NCBI RefSeq assembly: GCF_902833645.1
Contig: NZ_CADFGE010000006.1
Location: forward strand, 372,001 to 436,000
DNA: 64,000 bases
Direction of reading: 5' to 3'
DNA from: Paraburkholderia fungorum
Lineage (GTDB): Bacteria > Pseudomonadota > Gammaproteobacteria > Burkholderiales > Burkholderiaceae
A program made the position numbers and the translations under genes. Below are positions 1-10,700 of this stretch, piece after piece. The notes under the pieces were generated by a model. It had not been told where the DNA came from. It saw only the letters and a program-made list of their open reading frames with translations, and ran no database searches. Position 1 is the first letter of the stretch; the number at the start of each line of letters is the position of its first letter.

Positions 1-835
1 ACTTGCCGTTGAAGAGGCCGGCATTGCGGATGTTTTCGTTCGAATCCCTGACCTCGGCCACGTCGCGCAATTGCACCGGCGCGCCGTTGCGGTAGGCGAC
101 CACCAGGTCGCGGTAGGGCGCAGCATGGGTGATCTGGTCGTTCGAGGTGACCACGTAGCGCTGGTCGCCCTCGTCAAGATGGCCCTTTGCGCTGTCGGCG
201 TTGGCCGCGCTGATTGCCGCGCGTACGTCTTCGAGACCGATACCGTAGCTGCTCAGTTTGCCCGGCTGCAATTCCACCCGCACCGAGGGCAGCGCGCCGC
301 CGCCGAGCGTGATCTGACCCACCCCCTGGACCTGCGAGAGCTGCTGCTGGATGACCGAATCGGCGGAATCGTAGAGCTGTGCCTTGGTGAGCGTGTCGGA
401 CGTCAGCGAGAGCACCATGATCGGCGCATCCGCCGGGTTGTACTGGCGATAGCTCGGATTGCTGCGCAGCGTGGTCGGCAAGTCGGCGCGCGCGGCCTGG
501 ATAGCCGCTTCGACGTCGCGCGCGGCGCCGTTGATGTCGCGTTTCAAACCGAACTCGACCACGATCAGCGACGAGCCGACGGAGCTGATCGAGGTCAGTT
601 CTTCGACGTCGGCAATGGTGGCGAGCCGCCGCTCGAGCGGCTCGGCCACCGTGGTTCCCATGATGTCCGGGCTCGCACCTGCCATGTTCGCCTGCACCAC
701 GATGACCGGAAAGGCAATGTTCGGCAACGGCGCAACCGGCAGCCGGAAGTAGGCGAGCGCACCGGAGATCAGAATGGCGATCGCCAGGAGCGTGGTCGCG
801 ACGGGGCGCCGGATGAATAACGCCGAGATGTTCAA
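1..835 (-). CDS. mdtC: RND efflux transporter, MdtC-type inner-membrane subunit (partial)
   Basis: This is the N-terminal part (about 278 residues) of an RND-family proton-driven drug exporter. The rest lies beyond the left edge. The start reads L/M-NISALFIRRPVATTLLAIAILISGALAYFRLPVAPLPNI, the usual first transmembrane helix and periplasmic porter entry of MdtB/MdtC proteins. The probable start is a TTG whose last two bases form the TGA stop of the upstream mdtB gene (TTGA overlap), so the two are translationally coupled. MdtB and MdtC form a mixed trimer in characterised systems. An outer-membrane channel gene may follow beyond the edge. The exact substrate cannot be read from sequence. Confidence 0.85.
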   Translation of the reverse strand, partial: MNISALFIRRPVATTLLAIAILISGALAYFRLPVAPLPNIAFPVIVVQANMAGASPDIMGTTVAEPLERRLATIADVEELTSISSVGSSLIVVEFGLKRDINGAARDVEAAIQAARADLPTTLRSNPSYRQYNPADAPIMVLSLTSDTLTKAQLYDSADSVIQQQLSQVQGVGQITLGGGALPSVRVELQPGKLSSYGIGLEDVRAAISAANADSAKGHLDEGDQRYVVTSNDQITHAAPYRDLVVAYRNGAPVQLRDVAEVRDSNENIRNAGLFNGK

Positions 836-3800
836 GGCGCTTCCTCCGCGCCGCCGCGAGGCGAATCCTCCGGCTTATCCGAATTGTCCGGTTTGTTGCG
901 GTTGCGCCAGCGTCTCGTGCGTTCGGCCATTCTGTCGAAGAACAGATAGATCACCGGCGTGGTGAAAAGCGTCAGCATCTGGCTCAGCGTCAGACCGCCG
1001 ATGATGGCGAGCCCCAGCGGCCGCCGCAATTCCGAACCCGTGCCGGAGCCGAGCAGCATCGGCAGTGCGCCGAGCATGGCGGCCAGCGTCGTCATCAGGA
1101 TCGGCCGGAAACGCAGCAGCGACGCCTCGAAGATCGCTTCGCGCGGAGGCTTGCCGTGATTGCGTTCGGCGTCCAGCGCGAAGTCCACCATCATGATGGC
1201 GTTCTTCTTGACGATACCGATCAGCAGCACGATGCCGATGATGCCGATCACATCCAGGTCGCTCCCGGCGATCATCAACGCGAGCAGTGCGCCGATACCC
1301 GCCGAGGGCAGGGTGGACAGAATCGTCACCGGATGGATGAAGCTCTCGTACAGCACGCCGAGCACGATATACACCGCCACCAGTGCCGCGATCAGCAGAT
1401 AGACCTCGCTCGACAGCGAGTCTTCGAAGGCCTGCGCCGCGCCCTGCAGCGACGAGGTGATCGACGGCGGCAGATGCACCGATTGTTCGGCTTGATGGAT
1501 CGCCTTGACCGCCGTGCTCAGCGACGCATCCTTCGCGAGATTGAACGAGATCGTGACCGACGGGAACTGCGCCAGATGGCTGATTACAAGCGGCGACTTC
1601 GTGATCTGGATCTTTGCGATACCCGACAGCGGCACCTGGCCCGTGCTGCTGGTCTGACTCGGCAGATACAGGTTGCCGATCGACTGCACGTTCGGCAGCG
1701 ACTCCGGTTTGGCGACGAGAATCACGCGGTACTGGCTCGACTGCTCGAAGATGGTCGAGACGATCCGCTGGCCGAGCGCGTCGTAGAGCGCGTTGTCGAT
1801 CGTCGCGGGCGTAATGCCGAAGCGTGCCGCCAGTTGCCGGTTGACTTCGACGTTCACGCTCAGGCCGTCGCTATTCATGTCGCTTTGCACGTCGGCGAGC
1901 GACGGGATCTGCTTGAGCTTCGCGACCAGTTCCGGCACGTACTTCTGGAACGCCTGCTGGCTCGGTCCGCGCAGCACGAAGCTGTACTGGTTCGGCGAGA
2001 CTGTGGTGTCGAGCGTCAGGTCCTGTTCGGGCTGCATGTAGAGCCTGACGCCCGGCACTTGCGCGACTTCCTGTTGCAGGCGCCGGGCAATCTCCTGCGC
2101 GGTGTCGGAGCGCTTGTCGTGATCGCGAAGATTGATCAGGAAGCGGCCGTTGTTCAGCGTCGAGTTCGTGCCGTCGATACCCACGTAGGAGGTCAGCGAG
2201 ACGACATCCGGGTCTTTCAGGATCGCATCGGCGAGCGCGCCCTGGCGGTTCACCATCGCCGCGTACGACACCGAGTTGTCGGCCACGCTGATCCCCTCGA
2301 TCACGCCGACGTCCTGCACCGGAAAGAGCCCCTTCGGAATCACCACGTACAGAATGCCGGTCAGCACCACGGTGCCGATGGCCACGACGAGCGTCAGCAC
2401 CTGGTGATCCAGCACCCAGCGCAGGCCGCGTTCATAGGCGCCGAGTGTCTTGTCGAACAGGCCTTCGCTGATCCGCTCGAAGCGGCTCGGATGGCGGTCG
2501 GCCTGCGCGCGCAACATGCGCGCACAGAGCATCGGCACCACGGTCAGCGAAACGATCGCGGAGATCACGATGGTGACGGCGAGCGTCACCGCGAATTCGC
2601 TGAACAGGCGGCCGATCACACCGCCCATGAAGAGCAGCGGAATCAGCACGGCGATCAGCGAGATGGTCAGCGACAGAATCGTGAAACCGATCTGACCCGC
2701 GCCTTCCAGCGCGGCTTCGAGCGGTGTCTTGCCTTCCTCCAGATAGCGCACGACGTTCTCGATCATCACGATCGAGTCGTCGACCACGAAGCCGGTGGCG
2801 ATAATGAGCGCCATCAGCGAGAGGTTGTCGATCGAGTAGTTCAACTGATACATCACCGCCAGGGTGCCGATCAGCGACACCGGCACCGAGACGCTCGGGA
2901 TGAGCGTGGCGGGCACATTGCGCAGGAACACGAAGATCACCGCGACCACCAGCACGATGGCGAGAATCAGTTCGAGCGCCGCGTCGGCAACCGACGAGCG
3001 GATCACACCCGTGCTGTCCGACACCACGGTCACCTTCATGCCGGCCGGCAGCGTGGATTCGAGCTGCGGCAGCTGCTTCATGATCTGGTTGACGGTGGCG
3101 ATCACGTTCGCACCCGGTTGCCGCTGGACGTTGAGCACGATGGCCGGCGAGCCGTTGTACCAGGCGCCGCGTTCGACGTCCTGGGCCGCCTGACTGACCC
3201 GCGCGACGTCGCGCATGAACACCGGGGCGCCGTTCTGGTAGGCGATCACCGTGTTCAGATAGTCCTTCGGATCGCTGATCTGATCGTTGCCGTTGATCGT
3301 GTAATCGAGGTCGGGACCGTCGAAATTGCCCTTCGGCTGGCTGACGTTGACATAGCTGAGCAGCGTGCGCAGATCGTCGATATTCAGGCCGTAGGCGGCC
3401 AGCTTGTGCGGGTCCGCTTCGACGCGGATGGCCGGCACATTGCCACCGCTCGTGGTCACCACGCCCACGCCCGACACTTCGGAAATCTTGGTGCCGAGAC
3501 GGTTGTTGGCGACATCCTCGAGTTGGGTCAACGACATCGATTTCGACGTGACCGCCAGCGTCAGGATCGGCTGGTCGGCCGGATTGACCTTGGCATACGT
3601 CGGCGGCGCGGGCAGGCCGGAGGGCAGGTAGCTGTTCGCAGCATTGATAGCCTGCTGGACGTTCTGCTGCGCGATGTCGAGGTCGAGCGAGAGATCGAAC
3701 TGCAGCGTGATGACCGACGCGCCCTCCGAGCTATACGAGGTCATCTGTTGCAAGCCGGGGATTTCGCCCAGTTGCACTTCGAGCGGCGCCGTGACTGTGG

Positions 3801-3981
3801 TGGCCATCACGTCCGGACTCGCGCCCGGATAGAACGTCTGCACCTGGATGGTCGGATAGTCGACGTTGGGCAGCGATGAAACCGGCAGCACGCGCATGGC
3901 GACGAGGCCCACCAGCACGAGGGCGATCATCAGCAGCAGCGTGGCGACCGGTCGAAGAATGAACAGGCGGGAAATATTCAT
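832..3981 (-). CDS. mdtB: RND efflux transporter, MdtB-type inner-membrane subunit
   Basis: A complete 1049-residue RND pump subunit beginning MNISRLFILRPVATLLLM. It has the usual two six-helix halves, each followed by a large periplasmic domain. The helix-4 segment GFVVDDSIVMIENVVRY carries the paired Asp residues used in proton relay, and a second helix cluster ends with VKKNAIMMVDFALDAERN. The length matches MdtB/MuxB. It sits between a membrane-fusion protein (upstream) and an MdtC-type partner (downstream, overlapping), which fits a heterotrimeric MdtABC or MuxABC pump rather than a single-subunit AcrB type. The last residues are hydrophilic and acidic. Substrate is inferred only as multidrug or bile-salt-like compounds. 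Confidence 0.93.
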   Translation of the reverse strand: MNISRLFILRPVATLLLMIALVLVGLVAMRVLPVSSLPNVDYPTIQVQTFYPGASPDVMATTVTAPLEVQLGEIPGLQQMTSYSSEGASVITLQFDLSLDLDIAQQNVQQAINAANSYLPSGLPAPPTYAKVNPADQPILTLAVTSKSMSLTQLEDVANNRLGTKISEVSGVGVVTTSGGNVPAIRVEADPHKLAAYGLNIDDLRTLLSYVNVSQPKGNFDGPDLDYTINGNDQISDPKDYLNTVIAYQNGAPVFMRDVARVSQAAQDVERGAWYNGSPAIVLNVQRQPGANVIATVNQIMKQLPQLESTLPAGMKVTVVSDSTGVIRSSVADAALELILAIVLVVAVIFVFLRNVPATLIPSVSVPVSLIGTLAVMYQLNYSIDNLSLMALIIATGFVVDDSIVMIENVVRYLEEGKTPLEAALEGAGQIGFTILSLTISLIAVLIPLLFMGGVIGRLFSEFAVTLAVTIVISAIVSLTVVPMLCARMLRAQADRHPSRFERISEGLFDKTLGAYERGLRWVLDHQVLTLVVAIGTVVLTGILYVVIPKGLFPVQDVGVIEGISVADNSVSYAAMVNRQGALADAILKDPDVVSLTSYVGIDGTNSTLNNGRFLINLRDHDKRSDTAQEIARRLQQEVAQVPGVRLYMQPEQDLTLDTTVSPNQYSFVLRGPSQQAFQKYVPELVAKLKQIPSLADVQSDMNSDGLSVNVEVNRQLAARFGITPATIDNALYDALGQRIVSTIFEQSSQYRVILVAKPESLPNVQSIGNLYLPSQTSSTGQVPLSGIAKIQITKSPLVISHLAQFPSVTISFNLAKDASLSTAVKAIHQAEQSVHLPPSITSSLQGAAQAFEDSLSSEVYLLIAALVAVYIVLGVLYESFIHPVTILSTLPSAGIGALLALMIAGSDLDVIGIIGIVLLIGIVKKNAIMMVDFALDAERNHGKPPREAIFEASLLRFRPILMTTLAAMLGALPMLLGSGTGSELRRPLGLAIIGGLTLSQMLTLFTTPVIYLFFDRMAERTRRWRNRNKPDNSDKPEDSPRGGAEEAP

Positions 3982-3996
3982 CGGCGCGCGAACCTG

Positions 3997-5244
3997 CTAC
4001 GACGAAGCCGCATTGGCCGACGCCGCGGCCGAGGCGGCAGCGGGTTCGGAGGTAGCAGGTTCCGCGGCGGCGGCGCCGGACGCTGGCTTGGCCGCCGCGG
4101 GCTTCGGCTTGGCCGCCTGGATTTTGGCGCCGTCGTTCAGGCGGTCGGTGCCGTCCGTGACCACCTGGTTCCCCTGGGCGAGGCCCGAGAGAATGACCGT
4201 GTTCTTGCCGTCGCTCGGGCCGAGCTTCACTTTATGCACGGAGACGGTGTTGTTCGCGTTGACCAGATAGACGAAGTCGCCCGGCGCACCGGTTTGCACG
4301 GCTGGGGTCGGCACCAGCACGGCATTCTGCAGCGTGTCGACCAGCAGCTTGACGTTGACGAACTCGTTGGGGAATAGCGCTTCGTCGTCGTTGGGGAACG
4401 TGGCGCGTAAGGTGACGGTGCCGGTCGAGGTGGCCATCTGGTTGCTGACCGCGTAAAGCGCGCCTGTGGCGATCTCGCGCGCGTTGTCGCTGCTATAGGC
4501 GGTGACCGGCAATTTTGCGCCGCCATTCAGGCGCTGCACGATCGAGGCGAGCGAGTCCTGCGGCACCGTGAACTGCACGGTAGTTGGCTTGACGGTGGTG
4601 ATGACGACGATCCCCGTCGACGACGACGCGGTTACGTAGTTGCCCGGGTCGACGAGACGCAGGCCGACCTTGCCGGCGACCGGCGCGGTGATGCGGCAAT
4701 AGGTCAGGTCGAGGTCGAACTGGGCGATGTTGGCGAGATCGGACTGGACCGCGGCCTCGTCCTGCTGCACGAGGAACTTCTGATCCTCGAAGGTCTGCTG
4801 CGCGATCGACTTGCGCTCGTTCAACTGCGTGTAGCGGGCAAGATCGGCGCGCGCCTGGGCGAGCGACGCGCGGTCTTTGGCGAGTGCCGCCTGAGCCTGC
4901 TGCTTGCTGATCTGATACTGGCGCGGGTCGATCTGGGCGAGGAACTGGCCTTTCTGGACTTCCTGGCCCTCGTGATAACCGACCTCCGTGAGGTAGCCGC
5001 TCAGTTGTGGCAGCACGGTCACGGTGGCGGTGGGTGTAACCGTGCCGAGTTCGCTCAACGTGACCGGCATCGAACCGAGTGTCGCGCTCGCCACGGTGAC
5101 GACGATCGGCGCGACTTCGCGCGAGGGCTTCTTGCGCGTCAACAGGTGAACAACGACAACCGCGATCAGCACCAGCACGATAAGCGCAAACAGAATGAGC
5201 CCGCGTCGGGAGCGCCTGGGTTGCGTGGACACGGCTTCGCTCAT
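3997..5244 (-). CDS. mdtA: RND efflux periplasmic adaptor, MdtA-type
   Basis: A 415-residue membrane-fusion protein linking the inner-membrane pump to an outer-membrane channel. I chose the ATG giving MSEAVSTQPRRSRRGLILFALIVLVLIAVVVVHLL, because a GGAG Shine-Dalgarno sits just upstream and an inner-membrane anchor follows a basic N-terminus. The open frame continues 37 codons further upstream without this support. Next come a lipoyl-like half-motif (LPQLSGYLTEVGYHEGQEVQKGQFLAQIDPRQY), an alpha-helical hairpin rich in Ala and Gln, and the second lipoyl half (ITAPVAGKVGLRLVDPGNYV). The C-terminus is an Ala/Pro/Lys-rich low-complexity tail. It is the first gene of the pump operon, 15 bases from mdtB. 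Confidence 0.92.
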   Translation of the reverse strand: MSEAVSTQPRRSRRGLILFALIVLVLIAVVVVHLLTRKKPSREVAPIVVTVASATLGSMPVTLSELGTVTPTATVTVLPQLSGYLTEVGYHEGQEVQKGQFLAQIDPRQYQISKQQAQAALAKDRASLAQARADLARYTQLNERKSIAQQTFEDQKFLVQQDEAAVQSDLANIAQFDLDLTYCRITAPVAGKVGLRLVDPGNYVTASSSTGIVVITTVKPTTVQFTVPQDSLASIVQRLNGGAKLPVTAYSSDNAREIATGALYAVSNQMATSTGTVTLRATFPNDDEALFPNEFVNVKLLVDTLQNAVLVPTPAVQTGAPGDFVYLVNANNTVSVHKVKLGPSDGKNTVILSGLAQGNQVVTDGTDRLNDGAKIQAAKPKPAAAKPASGAAAAEPATSEPAAASAAASANAASS

Positions 5245-5909
5245 AGGTATCTCCGAAAACGAAAACAGATACTGCCGTTGATGGTCGGATGGGGAGTCAT
5301 TCTCTGCCAGGATTTTGGGAACATGCCATGGTTCTTGCGTGTTGTCACAACTCAATGTTTTTTCTGCATGACGTTATCCAATTGAAAGCAAGACGGGGCG
5401 CGCAAAATGCATAACGTCGTAACCGGCATAGGGCGCCGTAACGGAGTCATGGCGCGTCGAACCGGTCGGTCAGAACCAATATGCTGTGAAACCGGCTGTA
5501 ATGATTTGTCGAAGCGTCTTCTCGGGATCGAGTGAACGGCGCGCCGCCGACTGCCGCGAGCGCCCTGCTGACAGACCGTGTATTGCTCATGTTTGCGTTG
5601 GTGGAAGCGGATGGACAATGGGTATGCGCCAATGTACCGGGTACGTCCAAAGTTTGAGTTACCAACGTGAAACATGTTTCGGGGCGAAAGACCCTGTGGG
5701 TATCTGTCGGCCCGCAATCGGCGTCAACGAACGGCTGAGCGGAGGGTTGGTTTTTGGCGGGAGTGAAGGCGAGTGGTCATGCTGGTGAAGGCTTTATGTA
5801 ATTGTTCGAAATGCCGGGCCGGAACCCGGACTTCGCACCAGCGGTCAAGTTTGGGTTGCTGCATTGCGCTTTGCAGCTGACGCCTCTACGTCCGGCAGGC
5901 GTCCGATGA
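5245..5909. other. Intergenic region without a supported gene
   Basis: About 665 bases between the efflux operon (leaving leftward) and the 3' end of the allophanate hydrolase gene. Short open frames on both strands lack ribosome sites and look compositionally random. The part next to mdtA should hold that operon's promoter. I did not find a regulator gene or a convincing hairpin terminator. Confidence 0.5.
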
Positions 5910-7715
5910 CTACCGGGATAGGCTGGCGAGCCATGCTCGCCAGCCGCCAAACTCCGTGATATCGGCCCCGGATTCCAGCCCATACGACTCGCACACGAAC
6001 CCCGTCACCCACTGGCCATCTGACAGTTCAATCTTCCCCAGCGCAAGCGGAGAGGGAATGGTCGCGATGAACGAACCTAATTCCAGGCTGGGCATTTCCC
6101 AGACCTCAATTGCGATCGCCGTGCCGCCGTCTGACACTCGCCGCATTCCAGGGCGTCTTGTGCTATCCGGTGCGGCAGCCAGCGCAGACAACCGATAATG
6201 CGGCGCAGTGTGCGTAGCCTCTACGAGGCGCGCGCCACGGCTTACCAGGTCACGATTGAGCGGCAAACCCTGCATATGCGCGCCGCACACCGCCACCTTC
6301 ACGCGATCGTTGTTCGCCCGAGGCCTATCGTTCGCATCGGATTTGCTGCCGCCGACACATTCAATTCCGCTCATTCGCTGCAATGTGTCCGCCACGCTCA
6401 GCAGATATTGATCCGTGAACGCGCGGCCGAACACCGTGACACCCCATGGCAGACCATTCGCCATGAACCCGGTCGGCGTCGCGACGGCGGCATAGTCGAG
6501 CAGATTCATGAAGTTCGTGTAGTAGCCGAGTAACGAATTTGGCCGGATGGGATCGCGCTCAAGCTCCGCCAGCGTAACGGGCCGCGGATACGTCGGTGTG
6601 AGAACGAAGTCGAGCGGTTCAAGCGCCGCATCGCAGATCGCCTTCAATGCCTGCAGGCGATATTGCGCACGAAAAAGTTCGACGGCGGTGGCCCCCGGCG
6701 CCTTCGCCAGCACATCGCGAATAACCGGCAATACGGCCTCCGGGTTCGCTTCCAGCAACTCGTCCACGACGCTGTAGCGCTCCGCGACCCAAGGGCCTTC
6801 GTAAAGCAGGTTTGCCGCTTCGACGAATGGCGCGAAGTCGATTTGGACGGCTTCACCGCCCGCCGCTTCGAGCATCGCGCGAGCCTTTGCAAACAATGCC
6901 GGGCTTTCCGCGCAGCCCGCGAATTCGAGTTGCGACGGCACGCCGAACCGGAACGTAGCGAGCCTGCCGAACGCGCGTGCGTCGTTCCATTGCGGGTTTT
7001 TGCGGCTGTATGCATCGCGGGGATCGATCTGGGCGGTCAGTGCGAGCAGTTCGCTGGCTTCCTGCGCGGTTGCGGTGAAGTAGGTCACGCAATCGAGCGT
7101 GCGGCAGGCCGGCACGACACCGGCGGTCGACAGCAGGCCTTTGCTCGCCTTGAGTCCAACGAGGTTGTTCAGGCCTGCCGGCACACGACCCGAACCTGCG
7201 GTATCTGTGCCGAGCGCGAAGCTCGCGACGCCCAGTGCGACGGCTAGCGACGACCCCGCGCTCGACCCGCCCGACGGATAGTCAGGATGCACGCTGTTAC
7301 GGCACTTGCCGTACGGTGAACGCGTACCGTTCAGGCCAGTGGCGAACTGATCGAGATTGGTCTTGCCGAGCGGCACGGCGCCTAGCGCGATCAACTGGGC
7401 GACGAGTGTCGCCGACTCGGCCGGTGTATAGGCGAACGCGGGGCACGCGGCCGTTGTCGGAATGCCGGCCAGATCGATGTTGTCCTTGATCGCGAACGGA
7501 ACGCCATAAAGCGGCAATGCTTCGATATCCTGCGTTTCCAGCCAATCCAGATACGGCGCGACTTCGGCTTCGCTCAGAAGGCGGATGAACAGATGAAACT
7601 CGGGATTCAGTGCGGCGGCTTTCGTCAGCAACTCGCCGATCAGCTTGCGCGGCGTATGCGTTCCGGTGCGGTAAGCGGCGCGCAGCGTGGACAGGCGCAG
7701 ATCGAATGAAGACAT
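5910..7715 (-). CDS. atzF: Allophanate hydrolase (AtzF-type amidase)
   Basis: A 601-residue amidase-signature enzyme, matching the roughly 600 residues of AtzF allophanate hydrolases, which convert allophanate to ammonium and CO2. The amidase signature is clear: the AIKDNID lysine region, then PSGGSSAGSSLAVALG with the cis-Ser/Ser nucleophile pair, then GTDTAGSGRVPAG. After the amidase domain (about residues 1-460), a C-terminal segment with VAVCGAHMQGLPLNRDLVSRGARLVEATHTAPHYRLSAL corresponds to the AtzF C-terminal domain that decarboxylates the intermediate. The start at MSSFDLRL was preferred to the longer frame because it follows the carboxylase stop by about 20 bases with a GGAG-like site. 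It is the last gene of the riboswitch-controlled operon and completes nitrogen release. Confidence 0.93.
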   Translation of the reverse strand: MSSFDLRLSTLRAAYRTGTHTPRKLIGELLTKAAALNPEFHLFIRLLSEAEVAPYLDWLETQDIEALPLYGVPFAIKDNIDLAGIPTTAACPAFAYTPAESATLVAQLIALGAVPLGKTNLDQFATGLNGTRSPYGKCRNSVHPDYPSGGSSAGSSLAVALGVASFALGTDTAGSGRVPAGLNNLVGLKASKGLLSTAGVVPACRTLDCVTYFTATAQEASELLALTAQIDPRDAYSRKNPQWNDARAFGRLATFRFGVPSQLEFAGCAESPALFAKARAMLEAAGGEAVQIDFAPFVEAANLLYEGPWVAERYSVVDELLEANPEAVLPVIRDVLAKAPGATAVELFRAQYRLQALKAICDAALEPLDFVLTPTYPRPVTLAELERDPIRPNSLLGYYTNFMNLLDYAAVATPTGFMANGLPWGVTVFGRAFTDQYLLSVADTLQRMSGIECVGGSKSDANDRPRANNDRVKVAVCGAHMQGLPLNRDLVSRGARLVEATHTAPHYRLSALAAAPDSTRRPGMRRVSDGGTAIAIEVWEMPSLELGSFIATIPSPLALGKIELSDGQWVTGFVCESYGLESGADITEFGGWRAWLASLSR

Positions 7716-7734
7716 GAGTGTTTTCTCCGAATAG

Positions 7735-10700
7735 TCAAAGACGTTTGATGACGGCAACGCGCTGCCCGGCGCGCACCGGCGAACCGGGCGCCACGTGAAT
7801 CTCATTGACTATTCCCGCATACGGCGCGCACACGGAGATCTCCATTTTCATCGACTCGATGATAAGCAGCACGTCGCCTGCCTCGACCCTATCGCCGGGC
7901 GACACCCGCACTTGCCAGAGGCTGCCGGCAATTTCGCTGTCCACCGCAATTTCACCGTCTTGCAACGGTGCCAGTTCCGCGCTCTCGACGACCGGGGCGT
8001 CGAAACTCTCGTCCGTGGTTCCCCCTTCGCGCCAGCGCTCGCGTTCGGCTTGAAACGCGGCTTGCTGGCGCGCGCGGAATTGCTGGATGCCGGCGGATTC
8101 ACGCGTGAGAAACGTTTGATAGTCGGCCAGCGACAACTCGGTCTCGTCGATCTTCAACGGATAGCGTCCGAGCGGGAAGTCCGCACGGATGCGCAGCAAC
8201 TCATCGGCAGGGACTTCGTAGAAACGGATCTGGTCGAAGAAACGCAGCAGGTAAGGGCGTCCCGCGAAATCCGCGACTTCGCGATAGCGATTCCACATCT
8301 GCAATGTGCGGCCGACGAACTGATAACCGCCTGGCCCCTCCATCCCGTACACGCATAGATACGCGCCGCCGATGCCGACCGAGTTCTCCGCCGTCCACGT
8401 ACGCGCCGGGTTGTATTTGGTCGTCACCAGCCGGTGGCGAGGATCGAGCGGCGTCGCGACGGGCGCGCCGAGATACACGTCGCCGAGCCCCATCACGAGA
8501 TAGCTCGCATCGAAGACGATCTGTTTGACCGCATCGATCGAATCGAGGTCGTTGATGCGGCGGATAAACTCGAGATTGCTGGGACACCAGGGCGCGTCTT
8601 TGCGCACCGTGGTCATGTATTTGTCGATCGCGAGACGGCACGCGGGATCGTCCCACGACAGCGGCAAATGCACGATCCGCGACGGTACACGCAAATTCTT
8701 CTGCAACAGCACGTCCTGCCATGCGCGCTCGACGATCGCGAGCAACTGCGCAAGCGGCAGGCTTTCAGGCTGATAGTGAATCTGCAGCGAGCGGATGCCA
8801 GGTGTCAGGTCGATCACGCCGGTGAGTGCCATCGCTTCGAGCGACTGCATCAGCGCGTGTCCCCGGAAACGCAATGCGAGATCGAGCTCCGTCGGACCGA
8901 TTTCGAGCAGCAGATGCGTGTCACCGGAAACCCGCGCGACGAGCCGTTCGCGATCCGCACCGGTTTCGAGGACGATAGGCGAGGTGAGCGCCGCGGCCTT
9001 CGTGAATGCCGCTTGCGACTCGAATTCGAGCGTTTCCAGTTCACGCAGACGTTGGCGTGCAACCTCACGCGCGGCGTCGATCTGCACCGGCACGAAGCGC
9101 ACCTTGTCACCGGCCTTCAACTGGCCGATTTGCCAGAGATCCGCCTCGATGATCGTCACCGGACAGACGAAACCGCCAAGGCTCGGACCATCGGGGCCGA
9201 GAATCACCGGCATGTCGCCGGTGAAATCGACCGCACCGACCGCATAGGGGTTGTCGTGAATGTTCGATGGATGCAGTCCCGCCTCGCCGCCGTCCTCGCG
9301 CGACCACTCGGGCTTCGGTCCGATCAGACGCACGCCGGTGCGGCTGGAGTTGAAATGGATCTCCCATTCGGTGTCAAAAAACTGCTGGACATAACGCGGG
9401 CTGAAGTACTCCGGCGCGCCATGCGGTCCATATATCACCCGCAGCGTGCGCACGGTTTCCAGTGCTGGAAGGTTAGCGAGTACTGCGCCCACATGCACGT
9501 CCTGCAACGGCTGAAGATGCAGCACATCGCCCGCTCGCAGCGCTCGTCCGCCATGCCCGCCGAACTGGCCGAGCGTGAAGGTGCTGCGGCTGCCGAGATA
9601 CAGCGCGACGTCGAAGCCGCCGCGCACGCACAGATAGGCCCGCGCGCCCGCACCACGAATGGTGCCGAGTGCGAGCGTCGAGCCGGCGGCAACCAGCAGG
9701 GTCGTGTTCAACGGCTGTTCGATATCGTCGAGCAGCACGGGCAGATTCGCGCCGGTCACGGCGACGACCGCGTCCGTGTTAAACCGCAAGGTCGGCCCAC
9801 TCATCGTAATCTCGAGCGCGGCAGCGTCGGCGCCGTTGCCAAGCAGGCGGTTGCCGAGCCGCAGCGCACGGTCGTCCATCGGACCGGATGGCGGAATGCC
9901 GACCGCCCAATAGCCAAGGCGGCCGGGATAATCCTGCACGGTTGTCTGCGTGCCGGCGCTGATCACTTCGAGCGTGCTCGCCCGGTACTTCAGACCTTCG
10001 AGGCAGCGCGTCCACGGCTCGCCCGACGCAAAAGGGTGATCGTCGAGAATCTGCCGCAGATAGTCGCGGTTCGTCTCCACGCCATAGAGGCGCGTATTCT
10101 GCAACGCGTCAGCGAGCGCGTGGCGCGCCGCGTCGCGCGTTGGCGACCAGGCAATCACCTTGGCAAGCATCGGGTCGAAGTAGGGCGGTACTTCGCAGCC
10201 GGCCTCGATCCACGTATCGATGCGCAGCGAACGTCCGTCGGCGCGCGGAAACGCGACATCGGTCAGCAGGCCCGGGCTCGGCTTGAAATCGCGGCCCGGG
10301 TCCTCGGCATAGAGCCGTGCCTGAATCGCGTGCCCCTGCGGCTTCAAACCCGCGGCGAGTTCCTGCAACGGCGCGAGGGTGCCCGCCGCCAGTTCGATCA
10401 TCCAGCGCACCAGATCCACACCCCAGACCTGCTCGGTCACGCCGTGTTCGACTTGCAGACGGGTGTTCACCTCAAGGAAATAGAACTGCTGCGCCGCGCT
10501 GTCGTAGACGAATTCGACCGTGCCGGCGGAGCGGTAACTGACCGCTTTCGCGAGCTTGACAGCAGCTTCGCACAAGGCGGCCGACATGCCGTCCGGCAGA
10601 TTGGGCGCGGGCGTTTCTTCGAGTACCTTCTGGTTGCGCCGCTGCACCGAACAGTCGCGCACGCCGAGCGCGATCGCGTCGCCGCGGCCGTCGCCGAATA

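Noticed and set aside
1156..3879. Long rightward open frame opposite mdtB
   Set aside because: It is an antisense shadow of a GC-rich gene: His/Arg/Asp-rich with no domain, while the other strand encodes a clear RND pump.
5352..5717. Leftward 121-codon frame upstream of mdtA
   Set aside because: No ribosome site, random composition, and it overlaps the region expected to hold the pump promoter.
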